A DNA stretch of 64,000 bases from an uncultured Roseovarius sp. (GTDB taxonomy: Bacteria; Pseudomonadota; Alphaproteobacteria; Rhodobacterales; Rhodobacteraceae). Positions 54,211 to 61,616 of this stretch are shown here, in pieces. Position numbers and translations under genes: made by a program. Under the pieces are notes generated by a model, which was not told the origin of the DNA, did no database searches, and saw only the letters and a list, made by a program, of their open reading frames with translations. The stretch spans positions 23,030 through 87,029 of the forward strand of contig NZ_CAJXNN010000012.1 in the NCBI RefSeq assembly GCF_913057115.1, read 5' to 3'. Each line of letters begins with the position of its first letter. The stretch's first letter is position 1.

Positions 54211-54284
54211 TTCATCTTTCTCCAAATACTCCGGGGAGCGCGAGGGGCAGCGCCCCTCGCCCCGGTCGGATCGCAAAGCGATCC
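54211..54284. repeat. Dispersed repeat with two hairpins
   Basis: TTCATCTTTCTCCAAATACT and CCGGGG, then stem GCGAGGGGC-AGC-GCCCCTCGC (54240-54260) and TCGGATCGC-AAA-GCGATCCGA (54265-54285). It fills the gap between the alcohol dehydrogenase and enolase-superfamily genes. Confidence 0.85.
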
Positions 54285-54309
54285 GAAACACAAACATCGG
54301 AGCCCGCCC

Positions 54310-55542
54310 ATGAAGCTGCAAGACCTCGATATCATCATCACCGCGCCCCCGGCCCCCGGCTGGGGCGGGCGCTATTGGATCTTGGTGAAAGTCACCACCG
54401 ACAATGGCATCACCGGCTGGGGCGAATGCTACGCCGCCAGCGTCGGGCCAGAGGCCATGCGCGCCGTCATCGAAGATGTCTTTGTCCGTCACATGCAGGG
54501 CGAAAACCCTGAAAACATTGAACTTATGTTCCGCCGCGCCTATTCCTCGGGTTTCACGCAGCGGCCCGACCTGACGGTCATGGGGGCCTTCGCGGGGCTC
54601 GAGATTGCCTGTTGGGATATTCTGGGCAAGGCGCGCGAGCGGCCCGTCTGGGCGCTGCTGGGCGGGCGGATGAACGAGCGTATCCGCGCCTACACATACC
54701 TATACCCCCTGCCCCGGCACTCCATGCCCGAATTCTGGACCTCGCCCGAGATGGCGGCAGAGGCCGCTTTGGATTGCGTGGGCCGGGGCTATACGGCGGT
54801 GAAATTCGACCCCGCCGGCCCCTATACCATGCGCGGCGGTCATATGCCCGCCATGTCGGATATCCAGATGTCGGTCGATTTCTGCCGCGCCATCCGCGAG
54901 GCCGTGGGCACCCGCGCCGACCTGCTGTTCGGCACCCATGGGCAATTCACCACCGCCGGGGCCATTCGCCTTGGACAGGCGATCGAACCCTATAGCCCGC
55001 TTTGGTATGAAGAACCCACCCCGCCCGACTGCGTGGCCGAAATGGCCAAGGTGGCAGGTGCGGTGCGCATCCCCGTGGCCACCGGCGAACGCCTGTGTAC
55101 CAAGGCCGAATTTGCCCCCGTCCTGCGCCAGGGGGCGGCCAGCATCCTGCAACCGGCCTTGGGCCGCGCGGGGGGCATTTGGGAGTGCAAGAAGATCGCC
55201 GCCATGGCCGAGGTCTATAACGCCCAGATGGCCCCGCACCTTTACGCAGGCCCCGTGGAATGGGCCGCCAATGTGCATCTGGCCGCCTCGATCCCCAACC
55301 TGCTGATGGCCGAAACCATCGAGACCCCGTTCCATAATGCCTTGATAAAAGGCACAATTCAGGTCGATCACGGGTTTATCACCCCGCCTGAGGCCCCCGG
55401 GCTGGGCATCGAGGTTGACGAGGGTTTGGCGCGTGCCCACCCTTATGAGGACACTGGTTTGCATCTTCAGATGCAGGAAGAGCCTTGTGACTACGTCAAC
55501 GGCAACTGCTTTGCCGGAGGTGCGCCGCCCAAGACGGAGTGA
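54310..55542 (+). CDS. Mandelate racemase / muconate lactonizing enzyme family protein (enolase superfamily)
   Basis: 410 residues. N-terminal capping domain and a barrel with GAFAGLEIACWDILGKA, LWYEEPTPPD (metal Glu), VATGERLCTKAEF (metal Glu), QMAPHLYAGPVEWAANVHLAASIPN (catalytic His, DgoD-like) and MAETIE. Sugar-acid dehydratases such as DgoD are the nearest type I recognise. The first metal ligand, normally Asp in D-x-H-G/N-G, appears as Gly (LFGTHGQF), while the His is kept. It is preceded by the dispersed repeat and is the last gene of the accessory metabolic block. Confidence 0.85.
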   Translation: MKLQDLDIIITAPPAPGWGGRYWILVKVTTDNGITGWGECYAASVGPEAMRAVIEDVFVRHMQGENPENIELMFRRAYSSGFTQRPDLTVMGAFAGLEIACWDILGKARERPVWALLGGRMNERIRAYTYLYPLPRHSMPEFWTSPEMAAEAALDCVGRGYTAVKFDPAGPYTMRGGHMPAMSDIQMSVDFCRAIREAVGTRADLLFGTHGQFTTAGAIRLGQAIEPYSPLWYEEPTPPDCVAEMAKVAGAVRIPVATGERLCTKAEFAPVLRQGAASILQPALGRAGGIWECKKIAAMAEVYNAQMAPHLYAGPVEWAANVHLAASIPNLLMAETIETPFHNALIKGTIQVDHGFITPPEAPGLGIEVDEGLARAHPYEDTGLHLQMQEEPCDYVNGNCFAGGAPPKTE

Positions 55543-55604
55543 TCTGGGCCTTTCTGAAAAGCCGTGCTAAATAAGGCGAAACGCGCAGTATCAGGACGAC
55601 CCAA

Positions 55605-55919
55605 TTGACCAAACCCGAAACCATCGCCCCGCCCAAGGAAATGGAACAAAGCGCCAAGGAGGCGGCTGCCTTTCTCAAGACCGTGGCGCATGAGGGACGG
55701 TTGATGACGCTTTGCCACTTGGGCTCGGGAGAGAAATCGGTAGGTGAACTGGAAGAGCTGTTGGACATGCGGCAGGCGGCGGTCAGCCAGATCCTGGCGC
55801 GGTTGCGGCAGGAGGGCCGGGTCGCCACGCGGCGCGAGGGCAAGACGATTTACTACCGCCTGGCCGATGAAAAGACCCAAGAGTTGATCGAACTTTTGTA
55901 CCGGCAATTCTGCGGGTGA
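55605..55919 (+). CDS. ArsR-family repressor of the BigR/SqrR persulfide-sensing type
   Basis: 104 residues, winged helix (GELEELLDMRQAAVSQILARLRQEGRVATRREGKTIYYRL). Two cysteines, Cys37 (LCHLGSGEKSVGEL) and Cys103 (at the C-terminus), are 66 apart, exactly as Cys41/Cys107 of SqrR and Cys42/Cys108 of BigR, which form a tetrasulfide with reactive sulfur. No sqr, persulfide dioxygenase or permease gene is adjacent. The TTG at 55605 follows AGGA by nine bases; the internal ATG at 55641 would remove the N-terminal helix. Confidence 0.8.
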   Translation: MTKPETIAPPKEMEQSAKEAAAFLKTVAHEGRLMTLCHLGSGEKSVGELEELLDMRQAAVSQILARLRQEGRVATRREGKTIYYRLADEKTQELIELLYRQFCG

Positions 55920-55926
55920 TCCTCTA

Positions 55927-56088
55927 GCGCCGCGAATCTCCCCTAACCCTTTGGTTAACAACAGAAACCCCTAGCTGTAACGCATCGGTATAACGTCGGT
56001 ATCGCGTCGGTATTTTTGTCGGCACCCCGGCGGGTTAACAGGGCGCGCGGTGAGAAACGTACGAAACGTACGTGAGTTTCGTACGTTT
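55927..56088. repeat. Iteron/GTACG element, copy 2
   Basis: Same plan as 16478-16633: GCGCCG edge, GGTTAACAACAGAA (55953-55966), four 11-bp units CGCATCGGTAT, AACGTCGGTAT, CGCGTCGGTAT and TTTTGTCGGCA in register (55981-56024), CGGCGGGTTAACAGG (56028-56042), then the perfect 13-bp inverted repeat AAACGTACGAAAC / GTTTCGTACGTTT (56055-56067, 56076-56088). Located after the BigR/SqrR-like gene, in a gene-free stretch of about 250 bp. Confidence 0.85.
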
Positions 56089-56092
56089 ACCC

Positions 56093-56131
56093 GGCGCGCG
56101 CTCATCAGCCCTTACGGGCTTCTTCGCGCAG
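56093..56131. repeat. Direct repeat flanking the 232-aa membrane gene, left copy
   Basis: GGCGCGCGCTCATCAGCCCT then TACGGGCTTCTTCGCGCAGG; the right copy at 57226-57262 reads GGCGCGCTCATCCGCCCTGA then CGGGCGTCTTCGCGAGG. About 30 of 37 positions agree. Each contains a small palindrome (GCCC-TTA-CGGGC / CGCCC-TGA-CGGGCG). Confidence 0.6.
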
Positions 56132-56167
56132 GATAAGCGTTTGCGAACCTCGGCTCTACAGGACGCG

Positions 56168-56359
56168 ATGGTCATTCCTCGAAACAGGTATCCGGATCCG
56201 CATGGACCGCTTGTGCGGGCTGATGATGCGCCCAAGAAAGGTGTTCTCGGCATCGAGATTGCCGACTTTGGACGCATTGAGATGACAGGTATTTACGGCT
56301 ATTCAAAAGCTGCGGTCGAGTGTTTTCGCAAAGGTGGGATTGGAAGATGGTCCATGTAA
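56168..56359 (+). CDS. Possible small protein upstream of the two-helix membrane gene
   Basis: 63 residues starting MVIPRNRYPDPHGPLVRADD, preceded by AGGA four bases before the ATG, and overlapping the next start by 13 bp. Composition is mixed and protein-like in part (GVLGIEIADFGRIEMTGIYGYSKAAVE). No family recognised; it may be a chance frame. Confidence 0.3.
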   Translation: MVIPRNRYPDPHGPLVRADDAPKKGVLGIEIADFGRIEMTGIYGYSKAAVECFRKGGIGRWSM

Positions 56360-57045
56360 GAGTGCAAGCCGACGAATTGACCGTGTTTCATGGCGCAAGG
56401 GACCAATTTGTTACCTCTGGCATGGTTGGAATGTTCTGCATTCTCTTCGGCTTTGCCACCTATGGTGTTCTGCGACAGCCATTGGACGGTATAATCCTTT
56501 TTGCTGCTGCCGTACTTGGCCTGGCAACCTGCTTGTTCGGCGTCTACGCAATCTTCGCCTTTATCCGAGGTTGGCGACGGGCGAAACATCCAATGTGGCT
56601 TCTGCGGTTCACGCCGCGCGACGTTCAGGTGAACCTCCTCCACCCGGGATATACCCGATCTGGGCGCAGGACGATGGAGGTTGCGCTGATCATTCCCTTG
56701 ACCGAGATCGGGTGGATCAGAAAAACGACGCAGCCCGGCACATGGGATGACGAGCGGGACGAAATCCATATCGAGATGACTGTGAGTGATCGGGTTTTTC
56801 AAATGGCTTGCGCGCAGCGGGTTGACGTTAGGAAAGAGATCGAAGGCACCCGTGCAGAGGATGGCGAGACTGTCGTGCGCCTGTTCGAGGGCAATTTGAT
56901 CAGGGTCTTGATCGAAGGCGGTCGCTGGCCACCGGGAATCACCGATTTTTGGGACAAGAATTCCTACAGCATTGCGGCCCCCTTCACCATCAACGAACCG
57001 GGCGACCTCGCCTCGGCAAAAGCCCAGCCACGAGAGTTATTCTAG
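56347..57045 (+). CDS. Uncharacterised two-helix membrane protein
   Basis: 232 residues. Two transmembrane helices (about 25-47 and 53-78), then a cytoplasmic or periplasmic domain of about 150 residues with beta-like strands (VQVNLLHPGYTRSGRRTMEVALIIPL, EIHIEMTVSDRVFQMACAQRVDV). The layout recalls PH-like bacterial membrane domains, but I cannot assign it. AAAGGTGGG precedes the ATG; an in-frame GTG nine codons upstream is an alternative. It is flanked by a direct repeat and stands next to the iteron/GTACG element, so it may be a recent arrival. Confidence 0.65.
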   Translation: MVHVRVQADELTVFHGARDQFVTSGMVGMFCILFGFATYGVLRQPLDGIILFAAAVLGLATCLFGVYAIFAFIRGWRRAKHPMWLLRFTPRDVQVNLLHPGYTRSGRRTMEVALIIPLTEIGWIRKTTQPGTWDDERDEIHIEMTVSDRVFQMACAQRVDVRKEIEGTRAEDGETVVRLFEGNLIRVLIEGGRWPPGITDFWDKNSYSIAAPFTINEPGDLASAKAQPRELF

Positions 57046-57225
57046 AATTGCAGCCGATCACTGCATGACGATCATTCGCCGCGACTTGGCTGTTTTTCAG
57101 CACTGCTCAAAGCCGCCATTCGGGCAGGACACGGCATACGTGGAGCCCTCAAGCCGCCGTTCCCTGTTAATGCAAAGAAAGGGACATGTCTGGCGAGGCA
57201 ACCACGCGTTGCGTCCGGGGTGTCT

Positions 57226-57262
57226 GGCGCGCTCATCCGCCCTGACGGGCGTCTTCGCGAGG
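57226..57262. repeat. Direct repeat flanking the 232-aa membrane gene, right copy
   Basis: Partner of 56093-56131, about 1.13 kb away in the same orientation. The surrounding gap 57046-57278 shows no credible gene. Confidence 0.6.
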
Positions 57263-57278
57263 AGCGTAGCAATGAGCC

Positions 57279-58208
57279 CTATGGCAATGTCCCCAGCCAC
57301 ATCCAGACCGTCAGGATCGAGACGGCGGTGGCGATGAGTACCGCCGAGGCCGCCACGCGGCGGGCGCGGCCGTACATGTTGGCGAAGATATAGGTGTTGA
57401 TCCCCGGAGCCATCGCGCCGGTCAGCACCGCCGAGCGGTAGGCCTCGGTCGTAAGGCCCAAGCCCCGGCCAAGCAGGCTGGTCACCAGCGGGTGCGCCAG
57501 AAGGGCCACAGCGCAGACGTAAAGCACGATGCGCAAATCGCCTTCGGGGCGGTATTGCACCAGTACGCCCCCAAGGCCGAAGAGCGCCGCAGGCAAGGCC
57601 GCGCGCACCATCATGTCGAGCCCGTCGTTCAGCACGCCGGGGATGGGCAACCCGGTGAGGTTGACGATGAACCCCGCCGCGATGCCGATGATGAGCGCGT
57701 TGGAGAACATCGCCTTCAGCACCTTGCCCAGCAGCGCCCGGCCCGGTGTGCCGCGCGCGCGCAGCACCTCCATCACCGTGATGCCGATGCCGTAGCAGAA
57801 GGGCGAGTGGACGGCGATGATGGCGTAGTTGGCCTCCAAAGCGTCAACACCATAGGCGCGTTCGGTGATCGGCAGGCCCAGAAGGACGGAGTTGGAAAAC
57901 AGGCAGCAAAAGCCGATGGCGACGCAATCTTCCCAATCGCGGCCAAAGATGAAGCGCGCGCCGAAGAGGCCCAAGAGGAAACCCGTCAAAGCGCCGGTGT
58001 AGAAGCTGAGCAAAAGCCGCCAGTCAAAATGCTGGCCCAGATCGAGCCGGGCGATGGCGGTGAACAGCAGGCAGGGAATGGCGAAATTCTGGGTGAATTT
58101 CATCAGCCCATCGACGCCCGCCTGAGAAAACCAACCGCGCCAGACCGCCAGATAGCCAAAGCCGATGACCACGAAGACCGGTAAGATGACCTCGATCAGC
58201 GCCTGCAT
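57279..58208 (-). CDS. AEC-family transporter (auxin efflux carrier type)
   Basis: 309 residues, about ten transmembrane helices in two inverted halves. The helix-break sequences FTQNFAIPCLLFTAIAR (near 38-54) and TGAMAPGINTYIFANMYG (near 265) are typical crossover motifs. Bacterial AEC proteins carry malonate, malate and other small acids; substrate unknown here. It ends near the right direct repeat and starts 5 bp after the MBL gene. Confidence 0.9.
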   Translation of the reverse strand: MQALIEVILPVFVVIGFGYLAVWRGWFSQAGVDGLMKFTQNFAIPCLLFTAIARLDLGQHFDWRLLLSFYTGALTGFLLGLFGARFIFGRDWEDCVAIGFCCLFSNSVLLGLPITERAYGVDALEANYAIIAVHSPFCYGIGITVMEVLRARGTPGRALLGKVLKAMFSNALIIGIAAGFIVNLTGLPIPGVLNDGLDMMVRAALPAALFGLGGVLVQYRPEGDLRIVLYVCAVALLAHPLVTSLLGRGLGLTTEAYRSAVLTGAMAPGINTYIFANMYGRARRVAASAVLIATAVSILTVWMWLGTLP

Positions 58209-58213
58209 CGGGC

Positions 58214-59011
58214 TTAGACCGGGAAGGTCAGGGTCATGCCGTCATAGGCCGGGGTGATGTGGTCGGGCGTTTCCTCGACCAGCGTTTGGTAATCCATGTC
58301 GATATGCATGTTGGTCAGCACCGCGCGCTTGGGGGCGGCGCGGGCGATCCAGTCCAGCGATTGCTCAAGGTGCGAATGGGTGGGGTGCGGGGTGCGCCGC
58401 AGGGCGTCAAGGATCCAGCACTCCAGCCCTTCCAGCACGGGCCAGACATCCTCGGGGATTTGGGCCACATCCGGCAGGTAGGCCACACCGTTCACCTTGA
58501 AGCCCAGCGCCTCGATCGAGCCGTGGTTGACCTCAAACGGCGTGAGCGTCACGGGCCCGCCCGCGCCCTCGATGGTCACATCGCCGGTGATGGTGTGCAT
58601 ATCAAGGATCGGGGGATAGGGGCTGTCTTCGGGTTGGATGAAGGCATAGCCGAAGCGCGCGTAAAGCGCGTTTTGCGTATCGCCATCGGCCCAGACCGGC
58701 AGGCGTTGTTTCATGTTGAAAACGATCATCCGCAGATCGTCGAGCCCGTGGACATGGTCGGCGTGGCTATGGGTGTAAAGCACCGCGTCAAGCTCGCCTA
58801 CGCCTGCATCCAGAAGCTGCGCGCGCAGGTCGGGCGAGGTGTCGATCAACACGCGGGTGACCCCACCTTCGCCTTCGCGTTCAATGAGAAGCGAGCAGCG
58901 GCGGCGATAGTTGCGGGGGTTTTCCGGGTCGCAATCGCCCCAGTTGCCGCCCAAGCGCGGCACGCCCCCCGAAGAGCCGCAGCCAAGGATTTTAAACCGC
59001 AATTCGCCCAT
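58214..59011 (-). CDS. Metallo-beta-lactamase-fold hydrolase (PhnP-like)
   Basis: 265 residues. Metal motif THSHADHVHGLDDLR, later His in VNHGSIEALG and Asp/His in ILDALRRTPHPTHSHLEQSL. The N-terminal LGCGSSGGVPRLGGNWGDCDPENPRNYRRRCS matches PhnP-type phosphodiesterases that open cyclic phosphates. ATG overlaps the tatD stop (TAATG). Conserved partner of tatD in Rhodobacterales. Confidence 0.9.
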   Translation of the reverse strand: MGELRFKILGCGSSGGVPRLGGNWGDCDPENPRNYRRRCSLLIEREGEGGVTRVLIDTSPDLRAQLLDAGVGELDAVLYTHSHADHVHGLDDLRMIVFNMKQRLPVWADGDTQNALYARFGYAFIQPEDSPYPPILDMHTITGDVTIEGAGGPVTLTPFEVNHGSIEALGFKVNGVAYLPDVAQIPEDVWPVLEGLECWILDALRRTPHPTHSHLEQSLDWIARAAPKRAVLTNMHIDMDYQTLVEETPDHITPAYDGMTLTFPV

Positions 59012-59817
59012 TACGCGGCGGCCTTGTATTGCGCGGCCTTCCAGAAGAGACGGTCGAAATTGGCCTGTGTTTGCGCGGCGAACTCGGGCCAGTCCAGCCC
59101 GAAGACCTCGGCGCCTTTCTGGGCGGTGTGGATGGTATAGGCCGGCTCGTTGCGCTTACCGCGATAGGGCGGCGGGGCAAGGTAGGGCGCGTCGGTTTCC
59201 ACCAAGATACGATCCACCGGGGCGGTGGCGAAAATCTCGCGCAATTCGGTGGATTTGGGGAAGGCGGCGATGCCGGACATCGAAAGGTAAAAGCCAAGGT
59301 CTAGGGCGGTTTTGGCCAGCTCCGCGCCCGACGAGAAGCAGTGCATGACGCAAGTATAAGGCTTGGCCTCATAGCCTTCGGTCAGGATGCGGGCCATGTC
59401 GTCATCGGCGGCGCGGGCGTGGATAATGAGCGGCAGGCCGGTTTCCTGGGCGGCTTCGATATGCACGCGCAGGCTTTGCTTTTGCACCTCGGCGCTCTCA
59501 GAGGTGTAGTGGTAATCAAGGCCCGTTTCGCCTATACCGACAAACTTGGGATGTTGGGCGAGAGTGACCAGTTCCTCCACTGTGGCCATGGGTTCATCGG
59601 CGGCGCTCATCGGATGGGTGCCTGCGGCGTAGAAGACGGGGGCGTATTCCTCGGCGATGGCGCGCACTTGCGGTTCCAGCCGCAGTTTGGTGCAAATGGT
59701 GACCATGCGGGTGACGCCGGCCGCAAGCGCGCGGTCGATGACGGCGCCGCGCTCCTCGTCGAAGTCGGGGAAATCGAGGTGGCAGTGGCTATCGGTGATC
59801 TGGATTTTGTCGGTCAT
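59011..59817 (-). CDS. tatD: TatD-family metal-dependent deoxyribonuclease
   Basis: 268 residues. SHCHLDFPDF (H-x-H metal pair), GIGETGLDYHY (Glu), LPLIIHARAA (His), CVMHCFSSG and LVETDAPYLAPPPYRGKRNEPAY (Asp). Function as 3'-5' DNase/RNA quality control. It lies 24 bp after holB and is coupled to the MBL gene. Confidence 0.94.
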   Translation of the reverse strand: MTDKIQITDSHCHLDFPDFDEERGAVIDRALAAGVTRMVTICTKLRLEPQVRAIAEEYAPVFYAAGTHPMSAADEPMATVEELVTLAQHPKFVGIGETGLDYHYTSESAEVQKQSLRVHIEAAQETGLPLIIHARAADDDMARILTEGYEAKPYTCVMHCFSSGAELAKTALDLGFYLSMSGIAAFPKSTELREIFATAPVDRILVETDAPYLAPPPYRGKRNEPAYTIHTAQKGAEVFGLDWPEFAAQTQANFDRLFWKAAQYKAAA

Positions 59818-59841
59818 GTCGCCCCTTGGCAGGCGGGCCGA

Positions 59842-61002
59842 TTATCCCGCCGCGGTTTGCTGAATCTTGAACACGGTATCTAGGACCAATGCGGCAGGGT
59901 CAAGGTTGACCGCCCGGGCGTGGCGGGTTCGGGCACCGACCTCCTGCGCGCAATCGGCCCAGGCACGGCCCGCATGGGCGTGCGGGGCCATGCGGGTGAA
60001 CAATTCGGCTTCGCCCGGGGCGGCTTCGACGTGCGGTGGGCCAAGTGCGCCACTGCGCGCGAGGCGCGACAGAAAGAGGTCCACCAGCCAGATCAGCAGG
60101 TCGAGTTTTTCCTCGGCACCACGGGTGGCCGCCGCCTCGGCCAGTTTGAGCGCCCTGCCCCGGTCCGGCTGTGGCAGCCCTTTGAAAATGGCGACCAGTT
60201 CTGCATAGATCTGCAAGCCGCCAAGGTTCATCAGCCGCACGGCCTCACCCACCGAGCCGCCCGACAATTCGGCAAGAGCCGCCGTATCGGGGCCGGGGTC
60301 AACCCCGGCCTGCGCCAATGCGGCGGCCATGTCCTCGGGCGCCAGGGCCGTCAGCCGCAATTCACGACAGCGCGAGCGGATGGTGGGCAAAAGCCGCGAG
60401 GGCTGGTGGCTGACCAGCAGAAGGGTTGTGCGGGCGGGGGGCTCCTCCAGCATCTTCAGCAGGGCATTCGCGGCCTGCATGTTCATCTCGTCGGCGGCAT
60501 CGACGATGACCACGCGCCGCCCGCCTTCGGTGGAACTGAGGTGGATGAAGCGGGCCAAGCCGCGAATTTCGCTGACGCGGATGTCTTGCGAAAACTTGCC
60601 TTCCTCAAAATTCTTGTCGCGGTCGCGGTCGGAACTGCCCGCCCCACCCCGGCGGACAAGGTAAAGGCCTGGGTCCGAGCCTGCCATGATCCGGCGGGCG
60701 ACGGGGTGTTCGGGGTCGATGTCCAGCGTGGTGGGCTGTGGCGGGGTATCACCGAAAAGCCCGCCGTCATCTTCCAAAGGCCTGGCCAGAAGGAAGCGTG
60801 CGATGCGCCATGCCAGCGTGGCCTTGCCCACGCCGCGCGGCCCGGTGATCAGCCAGCCGTGGTGCAAACGGCCGGTATTGAAGGCGTCCAAGAACCCTTG
60901 TTCGGCGGCCCCCTGCCCGATCAGGCGTTGGGTTTCGCGCGGGTGCGGCGCGCCGTCTATGCGGTCGGGAAGCGGGGTGCCTGCGTCGCTCATGACAGCC
61001 AA
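59842..61002 (-). CDS. holB: DNA polymerase III subunit delta prime
   Basis: 386 residues. Clamp-loader AAA+ domain with GPRGVGKATLA (Walker A), VIVDAADEMNMQAANALLKMLEEPP (Walker B and SRC-like region) and RSRCRELRL. The zinc-binding cysteines of gamma/tau are absent, as expected for delta prime in this group. It overlaps tmk by 13 bp, the common tmk-holB pair. Confidence 0.93.
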   Translation of the reverse strand: MAVMSDAGTPLPDRIDGAPHPRETQRLIGQGAAEQGFLDAFNTGRLHHGWLITGPRGVGKATLAWRIARFLLARPLEDDGGLFGDTPPQPTTLDIDPEHPVARRIMAGSDPGLYLVRRGGAGSSDRDRDKNFEEGKFSQDIRVSEIRGLARFIHLSSTEGGRRVVIVDAADEMNMQAANALLKMLEEPPARTTLLLVSHQPSRLLPTIRSRCRELRLTALAPEDMAAALAQAGVDPGPDTAALAELSGGSVGEAVRLMNLGGLQIYAELVAIFKGLPQPDRGRALKLAEAAATRGAEEKLDLLIWLVDLFLSRLARSGALGPPHVEAAPGEAELFTRMAPHAHAGRAWADCAQEVGARTRHARAVNLDPAALVLDTVFKIQQTAAG

Positions 61003-61616
61003 CCCGTCACGGTGCGGGTGACGTCAGCGGCCACCTCGTCCATGTCACGGCTGCCGTCGATGGTCACGAAACGGTCGGGGAACTCGGCCGCCAATTCCAG
61101 AAACCCGGCGCGCATCTTGGCCTGAAGGTCATTGCCGAAGGATTCGAACCGCTCCTCCCCGGCTCCGCGTGACAAGGCCCTTTGCAGACCGGTCGCGGGG
61201 TCCATGTCGATCAGCACGGTCAGGTCAGGCTCGCGTCCGATCATCAGGTCATGCAATTGATCAACCAATGCGCGCAGGCCGTCGCGGCGCAACCCCTGAT
61301 ACATCCGGGTGCTATCGGCAAAGCGGTCGCAGATCACGATTTTGCCGGCCTCGATCGCGGGCAGAATGGTGCGCTCCAGATGGTCGCGGCGGGCGGCGGT
61401 AAACAGCAAAATCTCGGTTTCCGGCGACCAACGGTCAGGCTCGCCTTCCAGCACAAGCGCGCGGATATCCTCGGCACCGGGGCTGCCGCCGGGTTCGCGC
61501 GTCAGGACGACGTCATGCCCCTGCCCTTCGAGATGCGTGGCCAAGCGCCGTGCCTGGGTGGATTTGCCCGACCCATCAATACCTTCGAAACTGATGAACC
61601 GTCCCGGCCCGCTCAA
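60990..61616 (-). CDS. tmk: Thymidylate kinase
   Basis: 208 residues. P-loop SFEGIDGSGKSTQ, DR(F/Y) motif CDRFADSTRMYQG, and LID region. Makes dTDP from dTMP. It overlaps the D,D-carboxypeptidase gene by 4 bp at its start and holB at its end. Confidence 0.96.
   Translation of the reverse strand: MSGPGRFISFEGIDGSGKSTQARRLATHLEGQGHDVVLTREPGGSPGAEDIRALVLEGEPDRWSPETEILLFTAARRDHLERTILPAIEAGKIVICDRFADSTRMYQGLRRDGLRALVDQLHDLMIGREPDLTVLIDMDPATGLQRALSRGAGEERFESFGNDLQAKMRAGFLELAAEFPDRFVTIDGSRDMDEVAADVTRTVTGWLS

Noticed and set aside
55981..56024. CRISPR-like array suggested by the regular 11-bp units
   Set aside because: Units are contiguous with no spacers, far too short, and no cas genes are present.
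57065..57337. A short frame between the 232-aa membrane gene and the AEC gene
   Set aside because: No ribosome site, Arg/Ser/Pro-rich product, and it runs through the right direct repeat into the AEC gene.
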